The translations under genes were made by a program, and so were the position numbers. The notes under the pieces were generated by a model. It saw only the letters and a list, made by a program, of their open reading frames with translations, had not been told where the DNA came from and did no database searches. 64,000 bases of DNA, taken from positions 630,221-694,220 of the forward strand of contig CAJNOI010000009.1 of NCBI GenBank assembly GCA_905250115.1, in the 5' to 3' direction. Below, piece by piece: positions 10,806 to 21,929 of this stretch; the stretch's first letter is position 1, and every line of letters starts with the position of its first letter. Source of the DNA: Adineta steineri. Taxonomy: Eukaryota; Rotifera; Eurotatoria; Adinetida; Adinetidae.

Positions 10806-12346
10806 TCAAAACATACTTACAGGAGCAATATTAATAATTATATTTGACGTTTGTGCATGATGTTGATGTTGAAGTCGTACACAATGATCAGTAGTTATTT
10901 GAGTTTGTTGATGAACAGCTGCTTGTACAACAGTTTGAATGGACGGAATTGTTTGTTGTTGAACAGATGATTGTTCAACTAATTCATTATTTGTTGTTCC
11001 AAGTGTTGAATTTGTAGTTGATGGAGGAGCTTGTAAAGGTGGTTCAGCCGTATGGCCATAATGTGTGGGATAATACTGTACGGATATTTGATCATTACGT
11101 GCAATATCAACTTTCATTGATGATGTACAATGAATACCACATCGAAGTGAATCAAGAGTTTTGGAATTACGACGCCATCCTTGACGCGTTTGTTTATCTG
11201 AAATATTTTTAAATAGCAATAATAATAATAATGAAAAAACTATTCTTCTAACTTACAAAGTCCAGTTCTATTACAATAATAATATTCTGTTGTTTGATTC
11301 TCAGATTTACCCTTTGATCCACAGTTTTTCACATATTTTGAACCACTACTTTGTTCAAAACTAGATTTCCATTCGGTAAATTCTAAAAAACAGAAATATT
11401 TTAAAGTTTTCGTAAATATAGAAAGATATGCTATATAATCTTTTAGTATTCTATTTCAAGCTCAAAATACTTGATTTTTTTCACATATGTTTGAGCATTC
11501 AAATCAATCTAGACTGCTTTTTTTTGTTCATAAATTTATTCTATAGAATAACGAAATAAAATTTTATTATTCTTTTCATAGGCAACATAAAACTATTGAA
11601 TTTATTATGAAAAATTTAAATCTGATAAAGTATTTTGATAATTTGTATATTACTTACCAGCAAATGAATTAAATTTTTTTTCTTCAGTTGTTTTATATTC
11701 TGGTTTTAGATGATGATTGGCCAAATGATTTCTCAAGTCAGATATAGCAAGCATTTGATAAGTACATCCATTTTCTAAGCATCGTACTCGATGTAATTGA
11801 GTTGGTTTAAGCATACCTTCATCTAGATATATTCAAACAAAAGAATCCTGACATAATAGATAATAATTTTTTTTCTACTTCCGTACCTCGATGTCGCTTC
11901 CGTTTATGATATCGAAGACCAGCTGATGATCGATAGATTTTATTACAAAGACTACAGACAAGTCGTTCTTGTGCTGGTACTTTTGTCGTTTTATTTTGAC
12001 TTGTTGTATTAGCTAAACTAACAGGCGTATTAATCGTGGGTGTTACTGTTTGTTGTTGCTGCTGTTGTAGTTGTTGAGTATTCGTTGTTATAGTTGGTAA
12101 TTGTTGAGTGATTATAGAAGGTACAGCTAACAAAAAAAAAGATTTTTTCGAAAGAGTTATAATTAATTGACATATTTTACCTAGTGGAGTCGTTATAATC
12201 ATAGGTGCTGAATTATTCACTGCCGATAACACAAAATGTTGTTGTTGCTCATTAACAGGTTGTTGATGAACAATAACAGTACCATTTGTCGTTGTATTAT
12301 TTCCATTACCCGACGAAGTATTAATCTGATCGTTTTTCTTGGTCAT
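10806..12346 (-). CDS. C2H2 zinc-finger protein (paralogue B)
   Basis: Five exons on the minus strand: 12181-12346, 11887-12126, 11658-11816, 11257-11382, 10806-11197, giving a 360-residue protein. Finger 1 is CSLCNKIYRSSAGLRYHKRK plus His; finger 2 is CLENGCTYQM...NHLANHH; the Cys/His module has YYYCNRTGL and YYPTHYGH. The order matches gene A, but the intron inside finger 2 of gene A is absent here, and B has an extra Gln/Thr-rich N-terminal region before finger 1. The first intron (12127-12180) is 54 bp without an in-frame stop, so retention would add 18 residues. The last exon ends at a GTAAGT donor-like site, so the 3' end may be longer than given. Role: probable nuclear DNA-binding protein; targets unknown. 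Confidence 0.82.
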
Positions 12347-12417
12347 TAGTCTTAAAAATATATGAGTTATTTAATAAAAAGAGAATGGACGAAAATGTTC
12401 TGTGTTCTGTTTTCAAT

Positions 12418-12451
<34 letters not shown>

Positions 12452-14727
12452 AAGTAAAGAACAACGTTGTCAAAGACAGAAACAACTATCAGCATACATA
12501 TCGTTCGGTTAGTAATAGTGGTAGTGATTTTTTATTCTTTTCTTTTTCTCTTGTTCGTTGTGCGCAAAGTCCCGAGGAAAGAAAAAAAAAAAAGAAGTGA
12601 TCGCAACGGGACGACGTCGATTTGAGTGTATATGTGCATTCGAACGAACAAGAGAAAAAAAAAGAAATAGAAAAGAGAAGGGGAGAGTAGGTGGAGAAAC
12701 AAGGTCGACGGACGACAGCAACTAGTCGAAGAAATGGATGATGAAGAGAAAAAGAAAAAAAAAGCCAAGAAGGAAAAAAAGAAGAAAAAACCAACTGGGG
12801 ACGACTGGAAGCAATACTATAGCTAGAAGAAGAAGAAGAAGAAGATCGAGAAAAGAAAAAAAAACGCGAGAGAAAGAAAGAGAAAAAAAGAACGAGTATA
12901 TATCTTACCGCCAATCAAGTTTTATTTGCATACATTTCTATTGTAGATGTCATTAGATATCAGTTTAAAGAAAACGATATTTATCGAAGGAATATATTTC
13001 AAGGACTTAAAATAGAAGATCTATACAATTGAATTGAGTATTTCACATTCAAACTGGCAGTTATATACATTAACATTATTTTATGATAATCATAATTATT
13101 TCAAGGTTTACTTAATTTTTTATATATAGAAGTAAACATAGTTTGATTATATCTTAATAGCTTGTCATATTCAAGAAAGAGATTGGTTTTGATATTCATA
13201 ACGATGATGACTTGTAGGTTGACACAACCCTATATGTGAAATATATATATGTATTTACTATTATTATGTTTAGTTCGAATATTATTTTTCAACTAAATAT
13301 TATCAGCGATCAATAGTGATATATTTTTTAAGATAATAACTGTGTAATAAAAAATTTGTTCCGACTCTATTTCATGTATAGTTTATATGTTCTATTTATT
13401 TATTACATTAAACTATAATTTGAAAGACGCACTGAATGATTTATGGATATGAAAATTTGTATTTATTCATATCATTAATACATGTCATACTTTAAGAATA
13501 AGATTCACTCCATCGATTCTAGATAAAAGTAATAATCAATTTATAATATTACCTTGAAGGTTTGATGCAATAATAAGCTTATATTCATCACTGAATATCA
13601 GGTCGCATGTTTAAAATAATTGTCAAATCAAAATAAGAAAAGTATATTGAAAATATCAACATATTTCGTGTTTATTTCAACGTTTCGAAAATATTCTGTT
13701 AACTATATTTTATAGTAACGCTAAACTCTTGTAACTGAATTTTGATTTTTATAAGAAAGACAAAATTGTCTCGATTTATTCATAACAATCATAGAACAGA
13801 TCAGCGTGTGCGTTTTAATTACTTGCAAAATAATATTTCATTGAGCAGATCGATGTCGATACTCGTAATATTTATTTATATAACTATAAAATTGATGGAG
13901 AAGAGTGAAATGCATTAAAATCTTACCAAATAACTCATACGTATCTATTGAATTGATTTATATAAAAATTTATGAAAAAGTGATCTTGAAAGAAAGAAAA
14001 GCAACACTAAATTTTTACAAAAAAATTGATATTAATTAAGAATATCTTCATGATTATCTACATAGTTTTTCTATTACAAGCAGAGTAAACTGTTGGATTA
14101 TATTCTTATAATGATTACTTATGATTTTAAAAATAACAAATCAGTTGAGAATATATATATATAAACATATTTTTAAATGATGTCTTTTTATCGCGTCTTG
14201 ATGTCAATCAAAAGAGACGAATAGGTGTATTAAGTTTTTTTGTATACGTGAAGACAAATGGAGAAAACAACAAATTAAAAATGACGAGTCATATAGAGAG
14301 AATCACGTATACGTATATCGATATTTGAATATGTGTAGTTGGAAACATATTATGAAAGTGATAAAGAATCAGTGGTGTCACCAGAAAAATCCGCATGGTT
14401 GGGCGCCACCGTAAAAACTTTCAAAGTTATTGCGCGCAGTCATCAACTTTTTTCTCAATGGTTGGACGCGGTCCAACGCTATCCTACCTTGGCAACATCA
14501 CTATAAGATAAAATAGAACAAAATTGAAAAATTCTAAAAGTAATTACCACTATATCACACTTTTCATTAACAGTACTTGTGCAACAAATATTTCTGTAAT
14601 TCTTACAACTCAATGTGGTGGATTTCACCCACTGAGTATACTTTTAGCTTAAAATTATTTCGAAATTCTATATCGATAAACGCCATCTATATTATCCTAT
14701 CTTGTTGATTGGTTAATTTCAGCTACC
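12347..14727. other. Long intergenic region, partly purine-rich
   Basis: The first 550 bases are strongly purine-biased on the plus strand (GAAAGA repeats at 12420-12455 and GAA/AAG runs at 12735-12895); open frames across them are Ser/Phe or Arg/Lys homopolymer artefacts. From 12,900 to 14,340 it is AT-rich with no supported gene. A foldback remnant lies at 14370-14503. It separates two divergent genes, so both promoters should lie here. Confidence 0.6.
14370..14503. mobile_element. Degenerate foldback element with CAGTGGTGTC-type ends
   Basis: The left end reads CAGTGGTGTCACCAG; the right end read on the opposite strand is TAGTGATGTTGCCAAGG, about 10 of 13 matching. Inside are near-palindromes, including GTTGGACGCGGTCCAAC at 14461-14477. 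GC content is above the surroundings. It resembles a non-autonomous hAT-type remnant; flanking duplications are not clear. Confidence 0.4.
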
Positions 14728-14763
14728 ATGGATAGAAAATCTTCTTTTGTAATAATTTACTAA
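14728..14763 (+). other. Upstream short ORF before DHX16
   Basis: After a splice-acceptor-like TTAATTTCAG, the first ATG (in CTACCATGG, a good start context) opens an 11-codon frame, [11 protein letters not shown], which stops 28 bases before the main ATG at 14792. If present in the mRNA it could lower translation of the helicase. No intron that would join it in frame was found. Confidence 0.45.
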
Positions 14764-14791
14764 ATCATTTTTCTTATTTTTCGCTTGTAAA

Positions 14792-17596
14792 ATGGCCTCA
14801 TCACCACAATCTCCTTCAGTTGATGATCGTTCAAATGAATCGCCTTCAACAGATGATGAAGAATCAAATGCTCGTCGTGAAACTGATATACATGAACGTG
14901 ATGCATTTGCAAAACGTCTTCGTAAACGTGATGAAGAACAAACCAAAAAGAAATTCAAACCTGAACCTGTTTCACATGATACTGAACGTTCAAAATTATC
15001 CGTTGATGAATTACGTAAAAAATCTCGTCATGTTTATTTAGCAGCACGAAAAGATAAAAAAGTTGAAGAACTTAAACAAGAACTTGCTGATGAAGCATAT
15101 TTATTTAAAGATGTTAAATTAACCAAACGTGAACAACATAATATTGATTTAAAAAAATATACATTAAATTTAGCACTTGAACATGAACGAGCTCAACAGA
15201 TGGAAAATATTGATCGTTATCATATGCCAACTGGTACAAGTGATGATACATTGAAGAATGATCGTTATCGAGAAGATAATCGACATCCAGAAGCGAAATC
15301 AAGTGGACAAAATTCCGATCAAAGAAGATGGGAAGATGAAGTTATTCATACAGCTTTACCACATTATGGTTCATTAGATAAAGAAGCTAAAAATAAACAA
15401 CCAAAATATGATTATATACTTGATGAAGAAATACAATTCGTTCAACAATTAACAATACCTGGTGTTAATCAAATCTTACAACAGCAGAAAGAAAAACCAA
15501 AATTACATGAACATGAAGATGAAAATAAACGTAAACATCGTGAATTACAAGAATCACGTAAAACATTACCAATTTATAGATTTCGAGAGGATCTTATAAA
15601 TGCAATACGTGAACATCAAGTTTTAATTATTGAAGGAGAAACAGGATCGGGAAAGACAACACAATTAACACAATATTTATATGAAGAAGGATTTTGTGAA
15701 GCTGATATTGAAGAAGGTGATGAAGATGAAGATGATGATGATAATGAAATTAATTTACCAGGTGTAAAAAAGAAAACGAAAAAGAAAATGATGATTGGTT
15801 GTACTCAACCCCGTCGTGTTGCTGCTATGTCTGTTGCTGCACGTGTCGCTGAAGAAATGAATGTTAAATTAGGTCGTGAAGTTGGTTATTCTATACGTTT
15901 TGAAGATTGTTCATCTGATCGAACAGTAATTAAATATATGACTGATGGCATGTTATTAAGAGAATTTCTTGGTGAACCAGATCTTGCATCTTATAGTGTT
16001 TTAATTGTTGATGAAGCACATGAACGTACATTACATACTGATATTTTATTTGGTTTAGTTAAAGATATCGCACGTTTTCGACCAAAACTTAAATTATTAA
16101 TTTCATCAGCAACACTTGATGCAGATAAATTTTCACAATTTTTTGATGATGCACCAATTTTTCGTATTCCTGGTCGTCGATTTCCTGTTGATATTTATTA
16201 TACAAAAGCTCCTGAAGCAGATTATATAGATGCAGCTGTTGTTACTGTCTTACAAATTCATGTTACACAACCATTAGGTGATATTTTAGTTTTTCTTACT
16301 GGTCAAGAAGAAATTGAATCAGCAAATGAAATGTTACTTGAACGAACAAGAAGATTAGGATCAAAAATTAAAGAATTAATTGTTTTACCAATTTATTCAA
16401 CATTACCATCTGATATGCAAATTAAAATATTTGAACCAGCTCCACCCGGTGCACGTAAAGTTATTTTAGCAACAAATATTGCTGAAACATCATTAACTAT
16501 TGATGGTATTGTTTTTGTAATTGATCCTGGATTTTGTAAACAAAAAACTTATAATGCACGAAATGGTATGGAAGCATTAACAATAACACCGATTTCAAAA
16601 GCATCAGCTAATCAACGTGCTGGAAGAGCTGGACGTGTTGCACCTGGAAAATGTTTTCGATTATATACAGCATGGGCATATCAACATGAATTAGATGAAA
16701 ATGCCATTCCAGAAATTCAACGAACAAATTTAGGCAATGTTGTATTATTATTGAAAAGTTTAGGTATTAATGATTTAGTTAATTTTGATTATATGGATCC
16801 ACCACCAATGGAAACATTACGTTTAGCATTCGAACAACTCTATGCTCTTGGTGCATTAAATCATAAAGTTGAATTAACAAAACTTGGTCGTCGTATGGCT
16901 GAATTTCCTCTTGATCCAATGTTATCAAAAACAATTCTTGCTAGTGAAACATATAAATGTTCATCGGAAATTTTAACTATTGTTTCAATGCTTTCTGTTA
17001 ATAATTCAATATTTTTTCGTCCTAAAGATAAAATGTTATTAGCTGATACAGCACGTCAAGCATTTTTTGCACCTGGTGGTGATCATTTAACTTTACTTAA
17101 TGTTTATAATCAATGGAAAGATACAAATTATTCTACACAATGGTGTTTTGAAAATTTTATACAATTTCGTTCAATGAATCGTGCTCGACAAGTTCGTGAT
17201 CAACTTGAAGCATTAATGGAACGTGTTGAAATTGAAATTCAATCAAATCCAGCTGATACAGTTGGCATACGTAAATCAATATGTGCTGGATTTTTTTATC
17301 ATACAACGAAATTTTCTAAAAATGGAATGTATAAAACTGTACGTCATCAACAAACTGTATTAATACATCCAAACAGTTGTTTATTTGATCAAATACCACG
17401 TTATGTTATATATTTTGAACTTGTTCTTACAACAAAAGAATATATGAGACAAGTTATAGAAATCGAAAATGAATGGTTACGTGAAACAGCACCACATTTT
17501 TATAAAACAAAAAAATTAGATGATGATGAAAGTGTGAAAAAAATGCCAAAAGTCTTAGGCAAGATTAAAGCTGAATTGGAACGGAATTATTCGTAA
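14792..17596 (+). CDS. DHX16: DEAH-box pre-mRNA splicing helicase DHX16 (Prp2)
   Basis: Single-exon protein of 934 residues. Motif [11 protein letters not shown] starts at residue 282, TQPRRVAA (Ia) follows, DEAH lies near residue 407, SAT near 440, FLTGQEE (IV region) and QRAGRAGR (VI) follow, then winged-helix, ratchet and OB-fold regions ending in the conserved KKMPKVLGK tail. RYMTDGM-like, [14 protein letters not shown] and [15 protein letters not shown] segments are specific to DHX16, the ATPase that remodels the activated spliceosome before the first splicing step. An acidic insert ([13 protein letters not shown]) plus Lys-rich segment separates motifs I and Ia. The protein starts at [24 protein letters not shown] sequence, so the first ~100 residues of the vertebrate protein are missing; an upstream exon was not found. 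The helicase core is intact. Confidence 0.95.
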   Translation: MASSPQSPSVDDRSNESPSTDDEESNARRETDIHERDAFAKRLRKRDEEQTKKKFKPEPVSHDTERSKLSVDELRKKSRHVYLAARKDKKVEELKQELADEAYLFKDVKLTKREQHNIDLKKYTLNLALEHERAQQMENIDRYHMPTGTSDDTLKNDRYREDNRHPEAKSSGQNSDQRRWEDEVIHTALPHYGSLDKEAKNKQPKYDYILDEEIQFVQQLTIPGVNQILQQQKEKPKLHEHEDENKRKHRELQESRKTLPIYRFREDLINAIREHQVLIIEGETGSGKTTQLTQYLYEEGFCEADIEEGDEDEDDDDNEINLPGVKKKTKKKMMIGCTQPRRVAAMSVAARVAEEMNVKLGREVGYSIRFEDCSSDRTVIKYMTDGMLLREFLGEPDLASYSVLIVDEAHERTLHTDILFGLVKDIARFRPKLKLLISSATLDADKFSQFFDDAPIFRIPGRRFPVDIYYTKAPEADYIDAAVVTVLQIHVTQPLGDILVFLTGQEEIESANEMLLERTRRLGSKIKELIVLPIYSTLPSDMQIKIFEPAPPGARKVILATNIAETSLTIDGIVFVIDPGFCKQKTYNARNGMEALTITPISKASANQRAGRAGRVAPGKCFRLYTAWAYQHELDENAIPEIQRTNLGNVVLLLKSLGINDLVNFDYMDPPPMETLRLAFEQLYALGALNHKVELTKLGRRMAEFPLDPMLSKTILASETYKCSSEILTIVSMLSVNNSIFFRPKDKMLLADTARQAFFAPGGDHLTLLNVYNQWKDTNYSTQWCFENFIQFRSMNRARQVRDQLEALMERVEIEIQSNPADTVGIRKSICAGFFYHTTKFSKNGMYKTVRHQQTVLIHPNSCLFDQIPRYVIYFELVLTTKEYMRQVIEIENEWLRETAPHFYKTKKLDDDESVKKMPKVLGKIKAELERNYS

Positions 17597-17938
17597 TTGT
17601 TCTTGTTTGTTTATTGTATAATTTTTTTCAGATTAAAAATATAAGTGCTTGATACTTATTCTTGTTAAATTTTGTTGTCTTTTTCTTTTCATAATATTCA
17701 AAACGAGAGCTTGTTGAATATCGACATTTCCTATGAAGATTAATAATATCATTTTAATATTTCAGATGGAATTGCTAAGAATAATAAAAATGTGAATAAA
17801 GCAGAAGTGAATCTACACCCTCGCACACTCACTCTAGAAAAGAACGGACTCTATTTAAAAGCCTAAATGCAATGATGTTTATTAAATAAATTCTAAATCA
17901 ATTTTTGTTTTTAGATTTGAATATTTTATCATAGAATA
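17597..17938. other. Intergenic DNA between DHX16 and PSMA2
   Basis: About 340 bases. Holds the 3' end of DHX16 and, at 17903-17913, a TTTTTGTTTTTAG acceptor-like tract 25 bases before the PSMA2 ATG. A C-rich tract (ctacaccctcgcacactcac, near 17813) resembles the C arm of the hairpins seen elsewhere. Confidence 0.55.
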
Positions 17939-18882
17939 ATGTCAGAACGTTACGGGTTTTCATTAACAACATTTAGTCCATCGGGCAAACTTGTTCAAAT
18001 TGAATATGCTCTTAATGCTGTAAATGCCGGTTCACCAGCAGTCGGTATTAAAGCATCGAATGGAGTTGTATTGGCAACAGAAAAAAAGAGTAAATCATTA
18101 TTACATGATGATCGAACCATTCATAAAGTAGAACCAATTTGTAAAAATATGGGACTTGTTTACAGTGGTATGGGACCTGACTATAGGTATATAAAATATT
18201 TTTTTCAAATTATTTTAAATCAAATTTTTATTAATTTTTTTTATAGATTACTCGTACAAAAAGCACGTAAATTAGGTCAAGAATATATGCTTATTTATGA
18301 ACAAAATGTACCACCAACACAATTAGTCAAACGAGTAGCTGATGTAATGCAAGAATATACTCAATCTGGGTTTGTTATATGATTTCATAAAATTAAATTG
18401 ATTAATAAACTATATATATATATTCATATTTTAGTGGTGTACGTCCATTTGGTGTATCTCTGCTTATTTGTGGTTATGATTATGATGAAGATCGTCCATT
18501 TCTCTATCAATGTGATCCATCCGTAAATTTTATTTTCTTGAAATAATATTTATTTATTCATTTCTATATTATAGGGTTCATATTTTCCATGGAAAGCAAC
18601 AGCTATCGGCCGCAATTATATCAATGGCAAAACTTTTCTTGAAAAAAGGTACTTTTGATTTGTGATTTTTCATTAAAAATGTAATTCTCTTTCCATTTTG
18701 TTTCCAGATATTCTGATCAGTTAGCACTTGAAGATGCAGTACATACGGCTATATTAACACTTAAAGAATCATTTGAAGGACAAATGACAGAAGATAATAT
18801 TGAAATTGGCATTTGTGATAAAGAAGGTTTTCGTCGTTTGACACCTGCTGAAGTTAAAGATTATTTAGCACAAATTGGTTAA
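17939..18882 (+). CDS. PSMA2: 20S proteasome subunit alpha type-2
   Basis: Five exons: 17939-18186, 18247-18369, 18435-18522, 18575-18648, 18708-18882. All junctions are GT-AG with introns of 52-65 bp, and the joined frame encodes 235 residues, one longer than the human protein. The N-terminal proteasome-alpha signature is [20 protein letters not shown] followed by [10 protein letters not shown]; later blocks are [24 protein letters not shown] and [12 protein letters not shown]. As an alpha subunit it forms part of the outer ring and gate of the 20S core and is not itself proteolytic. No defects are seen. It lies just downstream of DHX16 on the same strand. Confidence 0.96.
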
Positions 18883-20120
18883 TTTATTTTAAACGGATGG
18901 ATCAAATATAGAACAATTGTCTTGATATGAATTAATAACCATCCGTTTTATATTTGTTACACATTTTTCTTTTCTTTTCATTATCTTCTCTGCAAACACA
19001 GAATAAACATGAAGTTCTTTTTCTTTCTTTTATATTTTAAAATTAAATTTGATACCATATATTGAAAAGAGGGTGTGGGTGTGGTTGTGAGGCGTGTATG
19101 TGAGTTGTAGTCTTCTCTTCACTCACATTATCAAGATAATACAGTATCCGATTAAATGATTAATGATATACATCTGATAGGGAAGTCAGAAAAATGATCA
19201 GAACTCAATAGAACTATACCATATCTTAAAATTCATTATTGATTGAAATCGATATAAATCAAAGAGAATATACTATTATTTGGGTTGCTTCTTTCTATCA
19301 TATAACTCTATTCATTTAAAAGTTATATCAAAATAAAAACATAAAAATTTAGCTAAAACATTCTTCAGTTACAACTTATCTTAATATGTAATGAAATCAT
19401 TTATTCACTTCTGGGAGAATCATCAATCGATGACCTCGCCTCTCGTCTTGTCAAATTCTTTTTCTTATTCTTCGCAACAATGTCGAGAGAGTTATGCTTT
19501 GTCTAAAAAGTCTATATAAACTGCTCGAATATATTTTATCGTTCATTTTCCATACAACTCGTTAAATCGTAAATATAATCTAGCAAATAAAGTAAACTGC
19601 CACTTCAAAAATCTAATATTTTTTTCTTAAGATTTATCTCAATTTTGACAATCGAAATTTTCTCAAAGTGTGTTTTTCCTAATATTTATAACCCGTCTAG
19701 TGATACTCCATTTATATACTTATTATCTGAAATTATTTCGATAAAAGATTGATTGGTAAAAAGTAAAAATTAAAATTAGCAGATTAATTTGTATCTTTGA
19801 TGCATAAACTAATCTGTTTTATATACTTTTCTTTTCGAACAAAATAAAACAAAATAATATAAGGCATCTGTCTTTTTCTCTATCGTATAATTTTCATCCG
19901 ATATTTTTGATTTGTCCTTCTGTTCACAATACGTTATACAACTATATAGTAAAACACTTGGTATCAATGATGTTGCTTTTTCTTTGGAAGTCTATACGTC
20001 TTCATATACGATGTGAACACTCACATAATAAAAATCAATAACGTCTGGAAAAAAAATACATGCAATACGATATAATAAAACGAATATTAATAAAGAATTT
20101 TTTCATTTTAGAAGATAATA
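18883..20120. other. Intergenic DNA between PSMA2 and the ART gene
   Basis: AT-rich, no supported gene. Poly(A)-type AATAAA signals occur shortly after PSMA2. A G-rich/C-rich hairpin lies at 19071-19128. A TTTTTCATTTTAG acceptor-like tract ends just before the ART start codon. Confidence 0.6.
19071..19128. repeat. G-rich/C-rich hairpin repeat, member 1
   Basis: Plus strand reads GGGTGTGGGTGTGGTTGTGAGG, continues GTG-rich, and is followed after a short T/C spacer by CACTCACATT, so the two ends can pair. The G arm resembles the bdelloid telomere unit TGTGGG. Confidence 0.5.
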
Positions 20121-21326
20121 ATGACAAGTGACATCTATAAAGCATGTGGATATAATGAGATCGATTATCTTCGAATATTAATTGAAACATCTCCAGATGA
20201 TGCAAAAATCAATCAACTAGAGTCAAATGGAAGCACTGTTTTACATTTGGCTTGTAGTAAAGGCTATACAGATATTGTTCGACTTCTTTTAAATGATCGT
20301 CGAGTTGATCGGCACCAAACGAATATAAATGGTCAAACTGCTTATCAAGTTGCATCTACAGATGAAATTCGTCAACTTTTTCCTCGACAGAAACGTTCAG
20401 ATAATCCATTTTGTACTAATCAGAATACATTAAATCCACTAGAATTTTTTACTAATGAAAATGCGTCAGATTCACGTTACACTACTTATTATCGTACTGA
20501 AGCACCGATTATGTCAGAATGTCTTCGTCAAGTTCAGAATCATAATTATAATACAATTACTGCTCCAATAATTAATGGAATAAGAAGATTCTTTGGAAAT
20601 GATCCTGAGAAAAAGAAAATTGATAAATGGGTCGAAAACCTACAACTTCATATTGTACAATATTTTACTGCAGAAGATTGTAAACTCAGTTCTGAAGATT
20701 ACTCAAAGGCAAATACATGTATTAAAGAGTATTATGAAACAAAAAACGTTGAACATCTTTTGAAACTCTATACGTTACATACATCAATATGTAAATCTTT
20801 TGCACAAGATTCAATCAAAACAGAATATCTTAATGCACCAATTTCTTTTCATTTATCAAGTCTTATACAACGTGCTTATAATGGACTTTCTTTTCGTGGA
20901 TTAACAATGGAAGAAAATGAATTTCAAAAATATAAACAAGCATTTCAGTCTCAAGATTCGTATATAAGAACAAACACTTTTTGTTCAACATCAGCTGATC
21001 GTGCAGTAGCTGAAATGTTTACTATTCCTGAGAAGATCAAAGGAAAAATCAATATAATTATGATGTTTGATTTCGTGAAATCATGTTCAACAGCTATAAC
21101 TCTTTTTTCATCCTCATCAAAATTAAAATGTATCTCACAATTTGAAGAAGAACAAGAAATACTTGTCCTTCCAGGAACAATCTTTTCGGTGAAAAACATT
21201 CAAGAAGATGATCAAACTCATATAACAACGATCCATCTTGAAAAATTTGATACAAGTGAAGCTGAGCATGAAATGCATCAAGAAAGATTTCAAAGTTATA
21301 TAGATACTTTCTTTACTGATAGTTGA
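20121..21326 (+). CDS. Ankyrin-repeat protein with mono-ADP-ribosyltransferase (ART) domain
   Basis: Single-exon protein of 401 residues. Residues about 35-85 hold ankyrin repeat sequence (GSTVLHLACSKGYTDIVRLL, then NINGQTAYQVA). The C-terminal half is an arginine-type ADP-ribosyltransferase fold: the NAD-binding Arg at residue 259 in FRGLT, the S-T-S motif in NTFCSTSADRAV near residue 290, and the ExE catalytic pair at Glu344 and Glu346 within EEEQEILVLPGTIF. All three parts of the R-S-E triad are present, so activity is plausible. There is no signal peptide, so it should act inside the cell, with the ankyrin part as the binding module. Such multi-domain ART genes are expanded in bdelloids. 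The target is unknown. The start follows an acceptor-like TTTTAG by 8 bases. Confidence 0.88.
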   Translation: MTSDIYKACGYNEIDYLRILIETSPDDAKINQLESNGSTVLHLACSKGYTDIVRLLLNDRRVDRHQTNINGQTAYQVASTDEIRQLFPRQKRSDNPFCTNQNTLNPLEFFTNENASDSRYTTYYRTEAPIMSECLRQVQNHNYNTITAPIINGIRRFFGNDPEKKKIDKWVENLQLHIVQYFTAEDCKLSSEDYSKANTCIKEYYETKNVEHLLKLYTLHTSICKSFAQDSIKTEYLNAPISFHLSSLIQRAYNGLSFRGLTMEENEFQKYKQAFQSQDSYIRTNTFCSTSADRAVAEMFTIPEKIKGKINIIMMFDFVKSCSTAITLFSSSSKLKCISQFEEEQEILVLPGTIFSVKNIQEDDQTHITTIHLEKFDTSEAEHEMHQERFQSYIDTFFTDS

Positions 21327-21929
21327 TTTTGTTTTAATAAACGTATTTTTTTCTTCTAATTGTTTTTATGGAATCATAATGATAAAAGTTTCTAACATTT
21401 TCATTCATAAGCATTAAAAAATAAGTGAAATTTATTATTAATAGTATATTTAGACGAGCTGCAATGCTACGTACTTCGAGCTTGTCTATAATATTTTCAA
21501 TAATTTTTCAGCACTATTTCAATATTGAACTTGTAGCCTTAAGAGTAGTATCTGCGCATAATATCTTGAGATATGCAAAAGGTGAGTAAAATCAACCATA
21601 AATCAGAATGTCAGTGCAGATGATAAAAAAAATAACTACACCCTCAATCTTATCTTAGTAATTGGGAAGGACGACAGTTATTTATGGCATTGTTTAATGT
21701 AAAATTAAGGTCGAATGTAGATATGGGTGTGAGTATAGTATTGGTGTGGATGCGAGTTTGGGTTAGAATGTGAGCGGAAGTGCGGCTATTAGCGTCGGGT
21801 TTCTTCTTACCCACACCCACACCCCCACACCCATACCTTATGAAAAGATAGTTTCAATAATCGCAAGAAATAGTCGAGAATGACAAGAATTAATTAGGCT
21901 TGTTCAAATGATTCGTTGTTCGAAGAAAC
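21327..21929. other. Intergenic DNA between the ART and sulfotransferase genes
   Basis: Convergent 3' ends of two genes. It contains the largest G-rich/C-rich hairpin (21723-21837) and a C-rich fragment (actacaccctcaatc) near 21636. No gene is seen. Confidence 0.6.
21723..21837. repeat. G-rich/C-rich hairpin repeat, member 2
   Basis: The left arm has ATGGGTGTGAGT, TTGGTGTGGATG and TTTGGGTTAG; the right arm is ACCCACACCCACACCCCCAC followed by ACCCATACC. The right arm read on the other strand is close to a run of TGTGGG telomere units. The arms are separated by about 35 bases. Confidence 0.6.

Noticed and set aside
12489..12956. Overlapping open frames rich in Ser/Phe (minus) or Arg/Lys (plus)
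   Set aside because: They arise from the purine-biased low-complexity tract; no domain, no splice structure, and three frames are open at once.
14719..14958. 79-residue minus-strand frame over the DHX16 start
   Set aside because: Antisense to the well-supported helicase coding region.
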